Assembly (NCBI GenBank): GCA_947579665.1
Contig: OX388349.1
Coordinates: 87,702,197 to 87,766,196 of the forward strand
Origin: Sympetrum striolatum
Lineage: Eukaryota; Arthropoda; Insecta; Odonata; Libellulidae
Direction of reading: 5' to 3'
DNA: 64,000 bases
The notes under the pieces: model-generated
Database searches by the model: none
Told to the model about the DNA's origin: nothing
Seen by the model: only the letters and a program-made list of their open reading frames with translations
Shown here: one piece after another, positions 48,716-62,282 of the stretch
Layout of the letters: every line of letters starts with the position of its first letter
How positions within the stretch are numbered: position 1 is the first letter of the stretch
Made by a program: the position numbers and the translations under genes

Positions 48716-50295
48716 TCACGTAGCTAACTTATCTTTCTTCCGATTTTAAAATAGCAATCTCTCGCGTATTCTCCTGCCCAATGTTTTCTCGCCAAAATCC
48801 GACAACAGTTTCCATTTTGATAACAAAGAAAGCTTCATTGTGGTAATAACCGATTTAAACGGCCGTTTTTATCGGAGGAATTTATTGTGGAAAACCTTTC
48901 CAATTCGCTGTTTGGGCGCTTATGATTCTGGAAAAGACTTCCCACTGGATTTCAATCATAAGTACAGTTTTGTTTCAAAGAAAATCCCTTCCAAATCTTC
49001 CTGAAATGGGAACAGGGCTTAAAAACATTTTTAGCAAAAGTAGTGACGCAAGCAGGGCATCCTTCAGAAATAGATAGATCACGGCCCTCGCAAGATGATG
49101 AGTTACTCCGAACAGTGAAAGACAGGCAGATAAAGTAGCCTATAAAAAATGAATCTGGGATAACATTGTCATCAGAGGTCATAGACGATGAGGGCGTGTC
49201 CTAGATTAAGAAGGAGCTTTAGAGTAAGGAATGTTTTGCATATCGATTGGCTAATTATTTAGTCAAATCAGTCTCTGTACTGAAAATATCAAACTCCAAT
49301 AGCCGAACCGAAAGTGGTAAATCCGATACACTGACTGGAATATGCATTAAATTTTGATACATGGAAAATAATACACAATATCTCAGCTGTAGGATTTTCA
49401 TCTAAATAGAATTAAAGGTTAAGAGAAATATAAAAGCTGTATTATTTATTAAAATCTCCAATGGCTAATTCCTTAACAGCCGTGTCCCAACTTTCCTTTC
49501 TTTTCAAAAACTGTGTTGTTAGTATTCCAGCGATTCATGTCATTTTGTAAAATGTCATATGATTTACATGAAAGCTTTCTTTGTTATCTTGAAAATGCAG
49601 CTTGCCATCTGCACATAATTTGTGATTGCTTAAATCCGCTTCAGTTAAAAATTCTTAAAGTTGCAAAACTACAAGAGATATTGCGTTTTGCAATATTCTT
49701 AGGAATTTTATTTCCCTAATGTTTAATCCTGGGTGGGGAAAGGTTAGTGTTAATATTTTCCCCAACTTTTTATATTAAAATGTTAACACTACTGTTGAAA
49801 AAACAATGACGTCGAACTTTTAGATTTTGTTACTTTTTAAGCTATTGTATGATATAAATTTTATTGTTGTAGTTGCCTGTTGTACAAACATACATACAAA
49901 GGTTTAGTTGGTATCTTAGGGAGACTGCGCAAGTCATTAAATATTTTTAAGGTGATAACTAATCTGCTATTCGTTTAAATGATGACACGTATCTCCGTTG
50001 CAGCTGTCCTATAATTTAGTATATCTTAAATTTCCGCTGGTCTTTTTTCTTTCCGCCTCAGTTTTTATCTCAACGTAATGATTATTTAACTGATTGTATA
50101 CTGGTTGTGTCATTGTTCAAGGGGAATACGTGCCGATAATCTCACACAAATGTATAGACATATAGATTTACATGCACATGAATGTTCATATATAATTTAA
50201 AGTAAAATAAGTGCATGACTACGTCGCTATAACTTTACTTAAATTAACTACTATATTTAATGTATAATGTAATAACATGATGAGATGCACGCTTA
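48716..50295. other. No gene recognised
   Basis: AT-rich non-coding DNA. The last two bases are the TA flanking the next element. Confidence 0.4.
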
Positions 50296-51526
50296 AGGTA
50301 ATTCCAGCAGAGATGCCCCACCTAAGGAAATGACTTCATAACAATGACTTAAGCGATAATAAGAATGTAAAACTGCGTAATAGAATATAAAATGTATTTA
50401 TTATTAATAATATATAAACAAATTTTGTTTAAAAAAATTTTTCATCCAAAATATTAACATTTTTCTGGATTCATGCATTATATCCATGTCTCTCCCAGTG
50501 CCCCGCCTCTGTGAAAGAGATGCCTCATTACCTTAAACTGCATTAAATCTGGAAAGCGCCTCTTATATGACTAACTTGTTAAATTAAACTTGTAAATATA
50601 ACTAAATGTTTAAGTTAACTTTAAAACCTATTTAGAAGTGTCATTTGCAAAATATTAGGAGGCATCTCAGCCTCCTCTAGAGGCATATAAATGACATATT
50701 GAGGCTTGGTCATCAGTTTTTTATGCTAGTGATATCTTTTTAAGCAAAAATATTTTCGTTTTAACCTAAACAAATTTACGACAATTTTGATGTTTTTGTC
50801 GAAATTTCGAAATTTCGAGGAAAAATTCTCACAGAAGATATTTCTTGATTTAGAAAAAAAATATATTTGTAATGTCCAAGTGGGCCACTTTTGCCGGGTA
50901 TTACATTTCGATCAGAAAAGAAAGCGGCAAAACGCTCCACCCTAATGCTTAATAAACAATACGTCATCTTTTGATCGTGCATAAAATGCATTCGACCGTG
51001 GATTTAAATTATATTTTTTAAATTCAAATGTAGATTACAAACGTTTTCTTGAGAAATCCTTAATCAGTATCACCTTAAAGTTAAATTGATACTAATAGGG
51101 TACATATACCTAAAGATAGCACTGGGGCATCCATCCCGAGAAGAGGTCTATCCTTTCAGTTCGGGAGAGATGCCCTTGCAGCCAGTGAGGCTACACTTTG
51201 TCCAAGATGGCCAGTCACTGCACGTGGATATTAGATGAACCTATGGCTACAAGTTTTCGCCCTTTAGTTAAAAATATTCAAATATGTAAACAGATGCCAA
51301 CCAGAAACATTTTATGACATCTTATAACAGGGCGGAAAAAAAACAATGCCTTCTTCAAATGATGTTATAAAACTGCGTAAAAAGAATTAATCGCCGTGAA
51401 ACTCTTGCAGATAAGTGCATTCCAACTAACTGACAAACACCGTCAGTAGAGCAATCTTGGGGTTTTCCTTAAAAATACTACGACTGGGGTGTCTCTCCCG
51501 ATGGGGCATCTCACCCGGAATTACCT
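50296..51526. mobile_element. TA-flanked DNA element with 24-bp inverted ends, 1231 bp, unclassified
   Basis: The left end AGGTAATTCCAGCAGAGATG continues into CCCCA; the reversed right end AGGTAATTCCGGGTGAGATG continues into CCCCA. They match at 21 of 24 positions. TA lies on both sides (50294-50295 and 51527-51528). The GAGATGCCYC motif recurs inside at about 50517, 50660 (reversed) and 51163, as subterminal transposase-binding repeats often do. There is no transposase frame, so it is presumably non-autonomous; the superfamily is unclear. Confidence 0.65.
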
Positions 51527-51528
51527 TA

Positions 51529-53584
51529 TATTATCTCTAGTATTCTCTAGTTTTCTAGCTTTCGTTTTCTGTTTAGCTCTTTCCATTTACCAGCAAATTG
51601 GAAATCGTGTCAACGTATTATTTTTCCCTTTGATGGCTAATTAATTGCTCAAGAGTTAATGATGTGAAGGAGAAATCTTATTCACAATTTACTTCATCAA
51701 CGAGATCTAATTAGTGCTATTTTAGTATTCTTACATTAATGACTTCCTTCGAAAGCTGAGTCTTCAACTGCATAGGATTTTTATGCTCGGTTGGAATGTT
51801 AATTAAAATATGTTTAGCAGTTTCCTGCTTTTTGCGTGCTAAGATAAGAGAATTGAGGCAATGCGCTCAAGAGTTGTAAGGCCATTTTAGATGATTTAAA
51901 AATAAAATCTACAAGGCCTGTTCATTCTTTATTATAATTATTAAATATAAATATTCAGATCTTTACTCTGCTTGCCTTGATCCTAAATCCTCGCTAAAGA
52001 ATTGCTGTTTGTTTGAATGAATAAAGTTTTAATTGGTTTGATCTAATTCAAGTTTTCGTTTATACTAAACTATAACTTTTGTTTTATATTAAAGTTTGTT
52101 CTCAGTTATTCTTCAGGAAATCGTGAAGTCCTTCTACTGCATCTGTGAATAGCTAATTTGGGAGGTCAACGTTATATTGGGACTGCGGTAGTTTAGTCTT
52201 AATTAAAAAAAATTAAACAGTTTAATGACTTAATCATGATTAAATTTTACGAAATTTATATTTATCTCACCAATTTATCTTACAAAAGCAATTATGAAAC
52301 TGCCCGGAATATTAGAATGAATATATTCTGAATCCGTGATTCCCACAATTCTTTCTATTTTCCAGTGATATCTAATCATATCAACGATATTCAATCTTTT
52401 ATTGCAGAATTTTAGAAATCTCGTGTGTAAATAAAGTTTTGATCAGTTAACTCATACTTTAACATATCGTGAGGAGAGTGAGTTATATTATATTTGTAGG
52501 ATGAAAAGGTAGAAAAGATCTTACTGGGCTATTCGCAAAATTTGGATAGATGTTAAATTATTAGGTTTATTAAACATAGAAAAAATAGCTTTCATTGAGA
52601 AATAGGTAACGCTAGTGTTCAATATAGTCATAAAAACGGTGTGACTAACTCATTTAAAAGAAAATCTCCGTAATTTCGCCAATGTTAACAGTGAATTACG
52701 ATTAATCAGAGAGTAAATTACAAGTAATGGCTCATAAATACATAATATAAACATTGCTTCACCTTTCGACATCATTTCTTCCAGGCTGAGCCTGCTAGCG
52801 GACTATATTATTACTTAAAAGTTACACTGTTATGGCAGTAATATTATTTTTAATGGTTTCCAAGTTACTTTTTAATCTTTGAGCTCGAAGAGAAAATAAC
52901 ATTTCTCAAATCTTGATATCCCGTTTCGTTAAACGATTTTAAAACCTCTACGTACTGTTGATGCAATCAACGTTCTAATTAAAAGAATCGGAATGAAATT
53001 AAGGCCGGTGGAGAAGTGCTCCCCTATTTAATTAGCCTTTAGCAGTGAGTCACGAACTTTATAAATGCAGCGACGTTTCTAAAGATTTCTCGGCGCCGAA
53101 GGTATTAATTGATTAGCAAATTACGACGAATGTTGCGGTAATTCTTACGAAATCATTTCATAACATTTGTATTTTTCGATAGAGCTACGAGAAAGTTTGT
53201 TTTTCCACTTTACTCGTTAGTTTAATCAGGAATATGTCAGCTTAACTCCAAGATTTTGGGATAGAAATGAGATAATATCTTAATGCTACATAATGTTGGG
53301 AGATTTCTAAAATATTATAATAATATCGGATTCCATCCAACAGCTGACTCGGTCTACTTTTAGATAATACCATTATAAAATTTTCATTGAAATTACGATT
53401 TTACCTAAATGTTTTCATTATAGATATAGGGTGTATTGGAGAATATATGAAATGGTATATTGTTTCGATAATTCATTCATACTTGAGTGTTCTACCTTTC
53501 GGTATTTTCATGCACAATCAAAAATCCCTATTAATCGCCATATCCTTCATATCCTTATATTTAATTTATTTTCCTTATTTATTA
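51529..53584. other. No gene recognised
   Basis: AT-rich non-coding DNA with no exon, RNA or repeat structure that I can define. Confidence 0.45.
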
Positions 53585-56045
53585 TATTTAACTTATTTTA
53601 TTATCCTTATTTTTCTGTCTTCCCTTCTGCCTTCTCCCCTGAATCCTACCCTCAATTACAACCTTTACCAATCCCTCTCCCCTCAATATTTGACCCACCC
53701 ATTTCTTCTGACGATGCTTAATCACGTCAATTAAAGCCCTCTCCTCCCCAACCATCTCTAACACCTCCGTGTTTGTTTTCCTATCAACCCAACTAACTTT
53801 TTCCATTCTACGCCACACCCACATCTCGAAGGCCTCCAATCGCTTGACTTCTTCCTTTCTCAAGGTCCACGTTTCGCACCCATAGATCAACTCTTTCCAG
53901 ACCAGGGATTTCACCAATCTTTTCCTGATTCCTTTGTCAAGACCTTTGGTCATCAGTTCCCTCCGCTTCATAAAGGCTTCCATGGCCAAGGCCAAGAAAG
54001 CCTTCAATTCTTTCCCGAACCACATCTTTACATCTTCCGTCCCAAGAGAGAGTACTTTCCAAGTAAGAAAATTTATATACCTGCTCTAGTTTGTCCCCAT
54101 CCACCCTAATAGTTAACTTAGCTTTCTTTCCCTTGGTGAACCTCAAAACTTTAGTTTTACTTACGTTAATTTTCATTCCACACTCCCATGCTTTATCGTT
54201 AAGAGCATTTACTAAAGTTTGCAAACCCTTTATGGAACCACAGATAGTAGCTTTATCGTCAGCATGCCTTACAGACTTCACTACTTCCCCACCAACCTTT
54301 ACACTCTTGTCTATATCTTCCCAGGCTTCTTTCACCAATTCCTTCTGCATATATATTAAATGCGTTGGTGACATAGGACACCCTCGTCTTACCCCCTACC
54401 CAATTCAGCCCAATCCGATTCCCCATCAGCTATCCTTACGCGGGCTGTTTGATTCAGATACAAATTTGGAATTAAACGTCTATATTTCCTGTCTAACCCA
54501 TATTTCTTTAATATCCCCGTCAGTTTTGGCCACTGGACTCTATCGAAAGCCTTTTCAAAATCTACAAAACATACACATAAGTCCCTCTTAAATTCCAGGC
54601 TTCGTTCCGCAAATACTCTCATCACCCTTCGCCCTTCATCATGAATTTTCCTAATTAAATCATAGAAAAATGTCTTACCCTTATCTCCCAGATTCTTAAG
54701 GAACTCCACTGGAATCTCGTTGCTTTATTTCCTTTTCATATCCCGCAATGCCCGTTCTATTTCACTATCGAGTAACCCAGGTCTAAGATCGTCTTCTTCA
54801 ACTTCTTCCTCAGTTTCTATTTCTATGCTGGTGGGTTTAATGTTTTTCGCATACAATTCCTCGACGTATTCCTTCCATCGTCCCCTTATGGTGACTGGAT
54901 CCCTTAATAGACTTCCCTTTCTGTCTTTTACCGTCACCATTCTGTTGCTAGTTTTACTCCCCGTCAGTTGCTTTACTCTACCATATATTAGGTCGGCCCT
55001 CCCGCTTTCCACAGGCTTTTATATTTCATTACACTGCCCCTTCCACCACTGTCCCCAACCCTTATTTGTTTCCCTTCTTAGTTCGTCGGTTAGTGTTCTG
55101 TACATTCTGCGCCCGGTGTTGATTCTTTTCCGTTTCCTTCTTTCCTCAATTTTAGATAACATTTCTTCAGTTACGCATAGTTTTCTAGATTTAGTTTGTT
55201 TAACCCACCCAACAGTTTTGTGAGCACGATACTTCACACAATTTTTAAACTTTTCCGATTCCTCGTTAGTGGTTAGTTCCCTCCTCTTACTATCAAGATC
55301 CTTGCTAATCAACTCTTGAAATTCTTTATACTTCCCACTTCTTAGAGCTTCTAAATTCCATTTTGGTGTACGTTTTGGTCGAATGATCTTTTTAAACTTA
55401 AGCTCGGTTTTCGTCATGACTAGGTTATGATCCGAATCGACATCAGCACCGGGAAAACTTCGCGAGTTTTTAACACTATTTCTAAATCTCTTTCTTACCA
55501 AAATGTAATCAATTTGGTACCTATCTGTATCCCCGGGCTTTTTCAATGTGTACCTTTGTCAGTAATGGTGCTGAAAGAGTGTGTTTGTGATGCACAGATT
55601 ATTTCTTTTGCAAAAGTCGATCAGTTTCTGTCCTCTGTCGTTCCTTTTCCCTAAATCGAATCCTCCCACCTCTTCCCCATCTTTGCCTTGCCCGACTACC
55701 GCGTTCCAGTCTCCCATAACAACGAGATTCTTATTGCCCTTAACCCTTCCCATAACGTCCTCTGTTTGTTCATAGACCATATCTACATCATCCTCACTGT
55801 AATCACTAGTGGGCAAGCACACCTGAACTATAACCGTGTTTACTGGTTCAGACTTTACTTCTACCGACATAACCCGATCGCTTATTAGCTCGGTTGCTAT
55901 CACGGATTCTCCCGCTTTCTTATCCAACACTACAGCTGCTCCCCTCTGGTTAGTATTTCCCCCACTGAAAATGACTCTAACATCATCGCTTCATAAGTCT
56001 CCCTCGCCTTTCCACCACGCATATCAATTTATTCATATTTCTTTC
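53585..56045 (-). mobile_element. RTE-like LINE, best-preserved copy (endonuclease plus reverse transcriptase)
   Basis: Minus-strand frames run in order. Endonuclease, 55990-55559: FSGGNTNQRGAAVVLDKKAG, GDWNAVVG, then RYQIDYILV and DSDHNLV at 55546-55019. Linker, 55012-54725. Reverse transcriptase, 54709-54389, with FVDFEKAFDRVQW. Catalytic box, then GMKINVSKTKVLRF, 54374-53937. C-terminal tail, 54025-53588: GCETWTLRKEEVKRLEAFEM and WVGQILRGEGLVKVVIEGRI. The first Asp-box reads HADD rather than YADD or FADD. A TGA at about 55989 and several frameshifts break it. The endonuclease start and the 3' tail are missing. Confidence 0.9.
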
Positions 56046-56155
56046 AGAAAATAGTAAGGTAAAAATTTCGTATAAATGTAAAAGGAACCCACTTATCAAC
56101 GATTCTCATTCAAATAGAACCAGTAGTAGCGAGAGTCAACAGTTTATTAACTTGT

Positions 56156-56246
56156 TAAGAAATGAAAATAAATGTACTTCGTAATTTCCACAGAAAAGTA
56201 TGTCTTTTCTGTGGAAATTACGAAGTGCATTTATTTTCATTTCTTA
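56156..56246. repeat. Near-perfect 43-bp-armed hairpin
   Basis: The arms 56156-56198 and 56204-56246 are inverted copies with a single T/C difference that still pairs as G:U in RNA. Five bases (TATGT) separate them. No coding frame or known family fits. It could be a young foldback element, a hairpin-RNA precursor or a palindromic assembly artefact. Confidence 0.85.
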
Positions 56247-59200
56247 TTATGGCTTTCCACGAAGTCCGGCCTAATACCACAGATTTTATTGACTTGTTCT
56301 TTACAAATCTGTATTTTATCATGCATGTGCTAATAGCAGCAAGTTAGAATAGTCGCTAGCAACGTTAGGGTTGATGTCATTTTGCAATAATGATCTATTT
56401 GAAGCTTGTAGTAAATTCTACTGATTTAACAAATTCTAAAAAGATAAGTTGTATAGCAAGACAAAGAAAAGACGATTCCAAGCAGCCAATAAAGTTCCCA
56501 GTTTATACACAATCTTTTAGATGTTTTGAGAGTCTGGAATTGATTATTTACCATCTCAATCGTACGCGAATCTTCTTTCTTATTCAAAATCACATCGAGT
56601 ATCAAACTTTGGCTTACCCTTATGTATTTGAAATCTTAATTATATGTAGAAATAAATGTTGATTAGTTTTCGCTTAGAGAATTGTTTTATATAAATACAT
56701 GGCTTCTAAGAAGTGATGATTGCCAGTTTTCGATAGTATGAAGAATAACAAACGACGAGAGACCTCTAAATTAATGATGACGACGCATTGGCACATAAAG
56801 GTGATTCACAGATCAAAGATTCTAGAGAAGGAAATGCACTGGCTCTTTCCAATTTGTTTTCCTTATGCAATTTAACTTCGCAGTGAAATATGATCCGAAA
56901 CAAGTGTTACTGTTTTTCTGCTCTTAATGCCATCCCGAACAAGATATCCTCATTTTATGCGCAGCTGAAACTACTTGTATTTTTAGTTTTATTTCGGTTC
57001 CTTATTATTCCATGTTTTCTATTTCGCACCAATAATTATTTATTCAGAATCGAGGCGCATTTTCATGGACCACTTTCAGGGCTGTTGGCGAGTTTATTAC
57101 AATATCGTAATTTAATTGATTTTTCTGTCGGGAAAAGATAAAACCCCGATCCTAACTTTTTCTTCCTTGCTACTTCAAAAGCTGAAGAGACATTTACGTT
57201 GCTTAAGATACTCGAATTAACTCTCGAGGTCTGGGAACACAATAAATTGCTCTCATTTGGACCCAGGGTAGAATTTCAAGAAGTAATCAAGCGTAACAAT
57301 TATATTCATTACTCAACTTATATCCCTCTAACTGGGTCAATCCTTCTGACAATGGATGGCTGAAAGTTCATAGATAGTCGCACTTTGGAGATGAGGGAAT
57401 GTTATCCTTTTTTATCATTAGAATAGCTACGATTGTGCATTCAAGGTATTTTCAATTGCTTCCTAGCAGATTCTATTGTAGCTTTCCTTAGCATATTAAA
57501 AATCTGAAAATGATGAGCTTGTTTGAGGATTGAGAATTTCGATTGCTAACTCGTTGATATTTAAAAGGTACGAATCGAGGAGGACATGTATTTTTCCCAA
57601 CGTTCATCTCAAAGAACGCCTTCCAAGAATCTGCTATCTCTGAAATTATCGAAATATCAAATTAAGCCTTAGTTTCTATCCTCTGTTGATCTTGTTTTTT
57701 CTAAATATTCCCATTATATATCTAGAAGCACTTGTGCAAATCTTACTGATTAGTCTTAACAATTTTTATCAAAACATTGCAAGTACCTTTTCTAATATTC
57801 TGGAACAAAACTTTTCGGTAGTCTCTCATACGACGCATGAACATTAAACATAAATTGTTTTGCTGAATACTTTAGGCTACTAGCATGTCAAAGTTGTTAT
57901 CCGGTTTGGCGTATTAATATAAAAATTAATGAAATAAGTAATTATATTAGGAAGAGGGTGAAAATTGCGCAGTAGGATGTGCACCCAGGGAAAACCCAAG
58001 GAGAAACGGACATGGAAATTTATATTAGATTCGACAAATGCTATACTACTTCTGAAATGCCTTCCTTCTTCCATAGGCCCTTTCGAACTGTCGCATGACT
58101 CATTCTTAATTATAAACTACTCAATCTCGCCCAAATTAAGACGATTTATTGTTATTATTATTCTTAAAAGATTATTCGCATCGATAATATTGTAAATTAT
58201 TCCTCATAAATGTAGTTTTTTAGTTATAACATGTATTTTTATTTAGTTTTCATTGATTATTTCTAGTTCCTACTGTTACAAATATCTACTCTAATTTTGT
58301 AATAAATTATTGTTTTCTATTCACTCTAAGATGATGCATTACTGTATGTCAATCTATGAACTTAACTTATAAATTACTCCAATTTAGTCTTTTTTGCCTA
58401 AGTGCCCCTCAGAATCTTTTCTTATGAAATTTTATCTCAATTTGCAATTTTACATTCGTCCCTAAGGCCAATTTTTCTAGATCATTCTTATCGGAAAACA
58501 GTTATTCAGTTTAATATTTTTAAGAATAAAAGTTTCTAAGGTAATCAGTAGAATATTAGTTTTCCGATTCTTCCCTTATGCTTGGAATTATCAGTATCCA
58601 AAAATCAACCACTGAGTTTGGCCAAAGAAAGAGTTTAATTTAGATTGCGTAGCCATCTACTTAACTATATTCAAGGAAAAAACATTACGGTTCGTATGTA
58701 AGAGCTAGGACGTTACTCAAAATATTTCGAAACGGATATTGCAGAAATATTGAATTAAAAGATGTATTTTGAACCTCACACCTAAGCTTTATGATTCGGT
58801 TTGACCTGGGCAGAATTTAATGTTTTTTGTTTAATTTATAAATTTAATAGCTGTATCATGATAATTTCGAGTATCATTTTATATTTTTACTTTAAATTGG
58901 CGTCTTCGTGTACGTGAAGCGTAAATAAATAAATTGAACTCTCGATATTTATCATTGGTTTTTTTATATACTTCCAAATAAATTCCAAAGTTCAGGTTTC
59001 CAGGAGATGCGCAGGATATTCTGTCCTCCGCCTTCAATAGTTCTTTGCAAACATCTGTTGCTTGCAGCTGTTAAAGTAGGACGCCTGTTTAGAAGGTCTT
59101 CTGCATTTGTGTTCATAAAGGCCGTTGGGATGCACTCGTCGAAGATATCAGTTCTGTTTCATGTGGCACTTCTTTGAAAATGTCGAAACATAGTTTATTA

Positions 59201-62200
59201 TCGTTATCGCTTAGGAAATGATAAATCGTTTAGTTCTTCAGAAGTAAAGTTTGAATATGGTTTTACTCACGTTGTGATTATATAGCAATCTTAAACGGTG
59301 ACTGATTATAAAAATTGATTTAATTGATTCGTTTTGTTTTCCCGTGATATATTTAATGAGTAGTTCAAAATTTTCAGTTTAGATTTAGATGATAGAGCCT
59401 ATAATCTTTCCGTATAATTTAAATGGTATATGTTTCTCTCGATATACTTTTTCAGTATATTTAAAGTGCATGGATTAAAATTTGTGTTTAGTTTTTAAAT
59501 TTCCCTGATACACGTATGGGAAATTATTAAGCTTTTATCCGAGCTAAGGGGTACATCCATTAAAATCTAACATGCAATGGAATGGAAGACCTCCCTTAAG
59601 GATGACAACAAGAAAAGGTGACAGTGAACGACAAGGTCGTTAGGAAAATTCCCAAGGAAGAACGGATATGAAGAAAAGTCTGACAAGACCGGGACCCGGG
59701 GTTCGAGTCCCGATAGATTTAGACTTGGTAGTCTATGGTAGATTTAATCACTTAATAATCTGTTAGTTCCATGGTGTTATGTAAGAAATGTAAATATATA
59801 AATGACCGATGATCCACACAAAATGTTTAACCTTCACGAAGATGTTGCGAAAAATAAATATTGTGCGTGTTAGTCCCATTTCGGTCGCCCTTCAGAATGT
59901 GAAGAAGAAACCCCTAAGTGTGACCTTAGAAGATGTTGCTTATTTTTCATTATTTTCCATAAAAGAAATGGAACCTTTTAGGACTTCACGTTGATTTTCG
60001 ACGCTATGCCTATTAAGCAACTCAAAGAATATTGTCAGTGATCATCCTCGACGCAATGCTGATTGCGAAACTGTCGGATTGTGTTTGTGACGGATGATCA
60101 AAGTTGACATCGCCTACGCACGGGAGGGCGTTTCAATCGGAATTCTAGTTTCTCATTTTTCATAGTTTCCGTGCGCATCGAGAGAGCTCATTTTTCTCCT
60201 ATTGCAACGGATAGCGAAAGGTTATCGTTGCCCACGCATAATTATGGCGCCCATACGGTGCTCTCTCGAGAATGCTGGGAAGGATTCGACTTGCAGGTTT
60301 TGTCTCCATCCTTGTCTGAATACTATTTCTATGATATTGAGCGTTCTGAAGTTAAAAGTTTTAGTTAATGTATAAATACTAGATGGAACCAAGGTGAAGG
60401 AAGTTTAAAGTAGGGATTGTCAACTTTCACTCTCTAAGGAGCTTCTTCGTACTGCTACAAACTCAACTTTCAACACAGTTCCATGTTCGCTATTTAGTTT
60501 GGTTTTGTATCAATGATTTACGATAGACTTAACATGGGAATCATTAATGTAGATTCCACAGTTTCTCGATCCTTAACACTATATTTATAGAATTTCCTCA
60601 TTTACAATTCCATCGATTTCAAGCAAATCCCGCCTTTGGAAGAGGTAAAAAAAGGCTCCATGGATTTCATACTTGTAATTCTAGTCTCTAATTCTAGAGG
60701 CCCGACACATCGATGTAAAGTTCTTTTAATTAATAATTGGTGATATACTCTTGCATAATAACTTACCATTTAATTTAAATAAAATTGTCTTATTTTCGAT
60801 GGAGGGGTGTATTCGTTTAAAATGATTTCTGATAAAAGTTAAGAACTTAATAAAAATAACACTTTACACATATTTTAATGCACCCTGAGATAAAATTAAA
60901 ATCATTTGAGGATATCGTGTCTATGTCTACGTGTGGAAAACTAGGAGATTTTAAGGAACACTCCAATACATGGCATTGGATTGGATTTCAAGGGAATTAA
61001 ATTTATTCTGGTCTAAGCTATCTGGAAGTTTCTAATAAATTTTAGTTTGTCTTTTAAACATTTCGCCTCAAGGAGGATTTTTTCGGAGAAAGGAAAGTAT
61101 CCATTGCTAAGCCGTCGATAAATCCATTGGTTAAGTTATCGAAACTTTAAGTATCCCTTAACACACGAATGGCTGTTAGTGAGGAAAGAAGCCATTTGTA
61201 TACTATACGCTTTGGGGTAGTTACTAGATTTTTAGACTAGATTAAAAGAAAAATATTTCTTAGACTCACCTAACAAATACAGATACAATCAAAAGATATT
61301 TTGCAGAGTTTTTACGAAAGTATACCTGTATAAAATATTCACAGAACCCCGAAACAAAATGGTTGCCATGAATGTTACCGATTCTCTCTTATTATTTGAA
61401 GATAAAAGTTTCCGCTAGTGAGAATTCTTCTAATTTGCAAAATTAGAAGAAAATGTATTGTACCCAGGAAAGTGTATGGGGTGCAATATTTTGAGTATAA
61501 ATTACCTTTTCGGTTGCTACAGCGACTCCATTCTTGTCCTCTGGTTTTTGCTCCATTGTTTATCCAGGCAAATATTACGAAGATTCATCGCGATGCTGCA
61601 AGAGAGAGGCAAGGTCAAGGTGTTGGGAACGTTTGCGTATGTGAAGAGAGTTTTTGCTTTGCTTGCTTATGTCTCTCAAGGCATGTGTGAATTTCCTTGT
61701 CCATGAAAGAATACTTTTGTTTACTCGTCCGAGACAAACTGTAATTTGATCGTGTCCTCTTTATAGAGAATAAAATTCAAAGAGAAAGATTGAATGGCTG
61801 CTTATATCTGGGGAGGAAATCATTTTCGCTCACATTAATTCTATGATGAGGAGAAATAAATTTCGAGCGAAAACAGTTCCTCCTCGGAATCCTTATAGTA
61901 TCCTCTTGTAAAAGTCTGCTTTGTATTTATGATTTTATTTGAGGCGAAATCCTTTATCTAAGTTCCAGTTTTGGAAATAGTTGTTGTTGCGGTTTTGGTG
62001 GTAATTCGTTAATTTGGTTCCAATTTTTAGAGGATGTTGAGAAGTGGTCGAAAACCACAGATTGCCCTTTGAATAATTGGTTATTTTGGAAGCCGTGGAA
62101 ATGCTTATTTGTGAATTCAGAGTTATCTAGTAATCCCGTGAGCTCAATGAAAACGAATTGCTTTGTTATATTATAGGGTATTTTGATTGAAAGGCATCTA

Positions 62201-62282
62201 GTGGCTGCATTTTTGTTCATGAGCCACATTAACCACGATTGTCCTGGTAAAGATATCGTAAATCAAGGCGTATGCTTTGGAG
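56247..62282. other. Long stretch without a recognised gene
   Basis: Mostly AT-rich non-coding DNA. Points of note are the AAATTGGCGTCTT...GTGAAGC stretch at about 58895-58920 (similar to 21998), an isolated B-box-like GGTTCGAGTCCCG at about 59699-59711 without an A box, and a somewhat CpG-richer zone at 60050-60300. Open frames of 60-90 codons show no families. Confidence 0.4.

Noticed and set aside
54091..55223. Long open frames on plus (54091-54591 and 54720-55223)
   Set aside because: They are the reverse complement of the RTE-like LINE coding frames.
59690..59715. Possible tRNA: GGTTCGAGTCCCG
   Set aside because: There is a B-box-like motif but no A box at tRNA distance and no cloverleaf.
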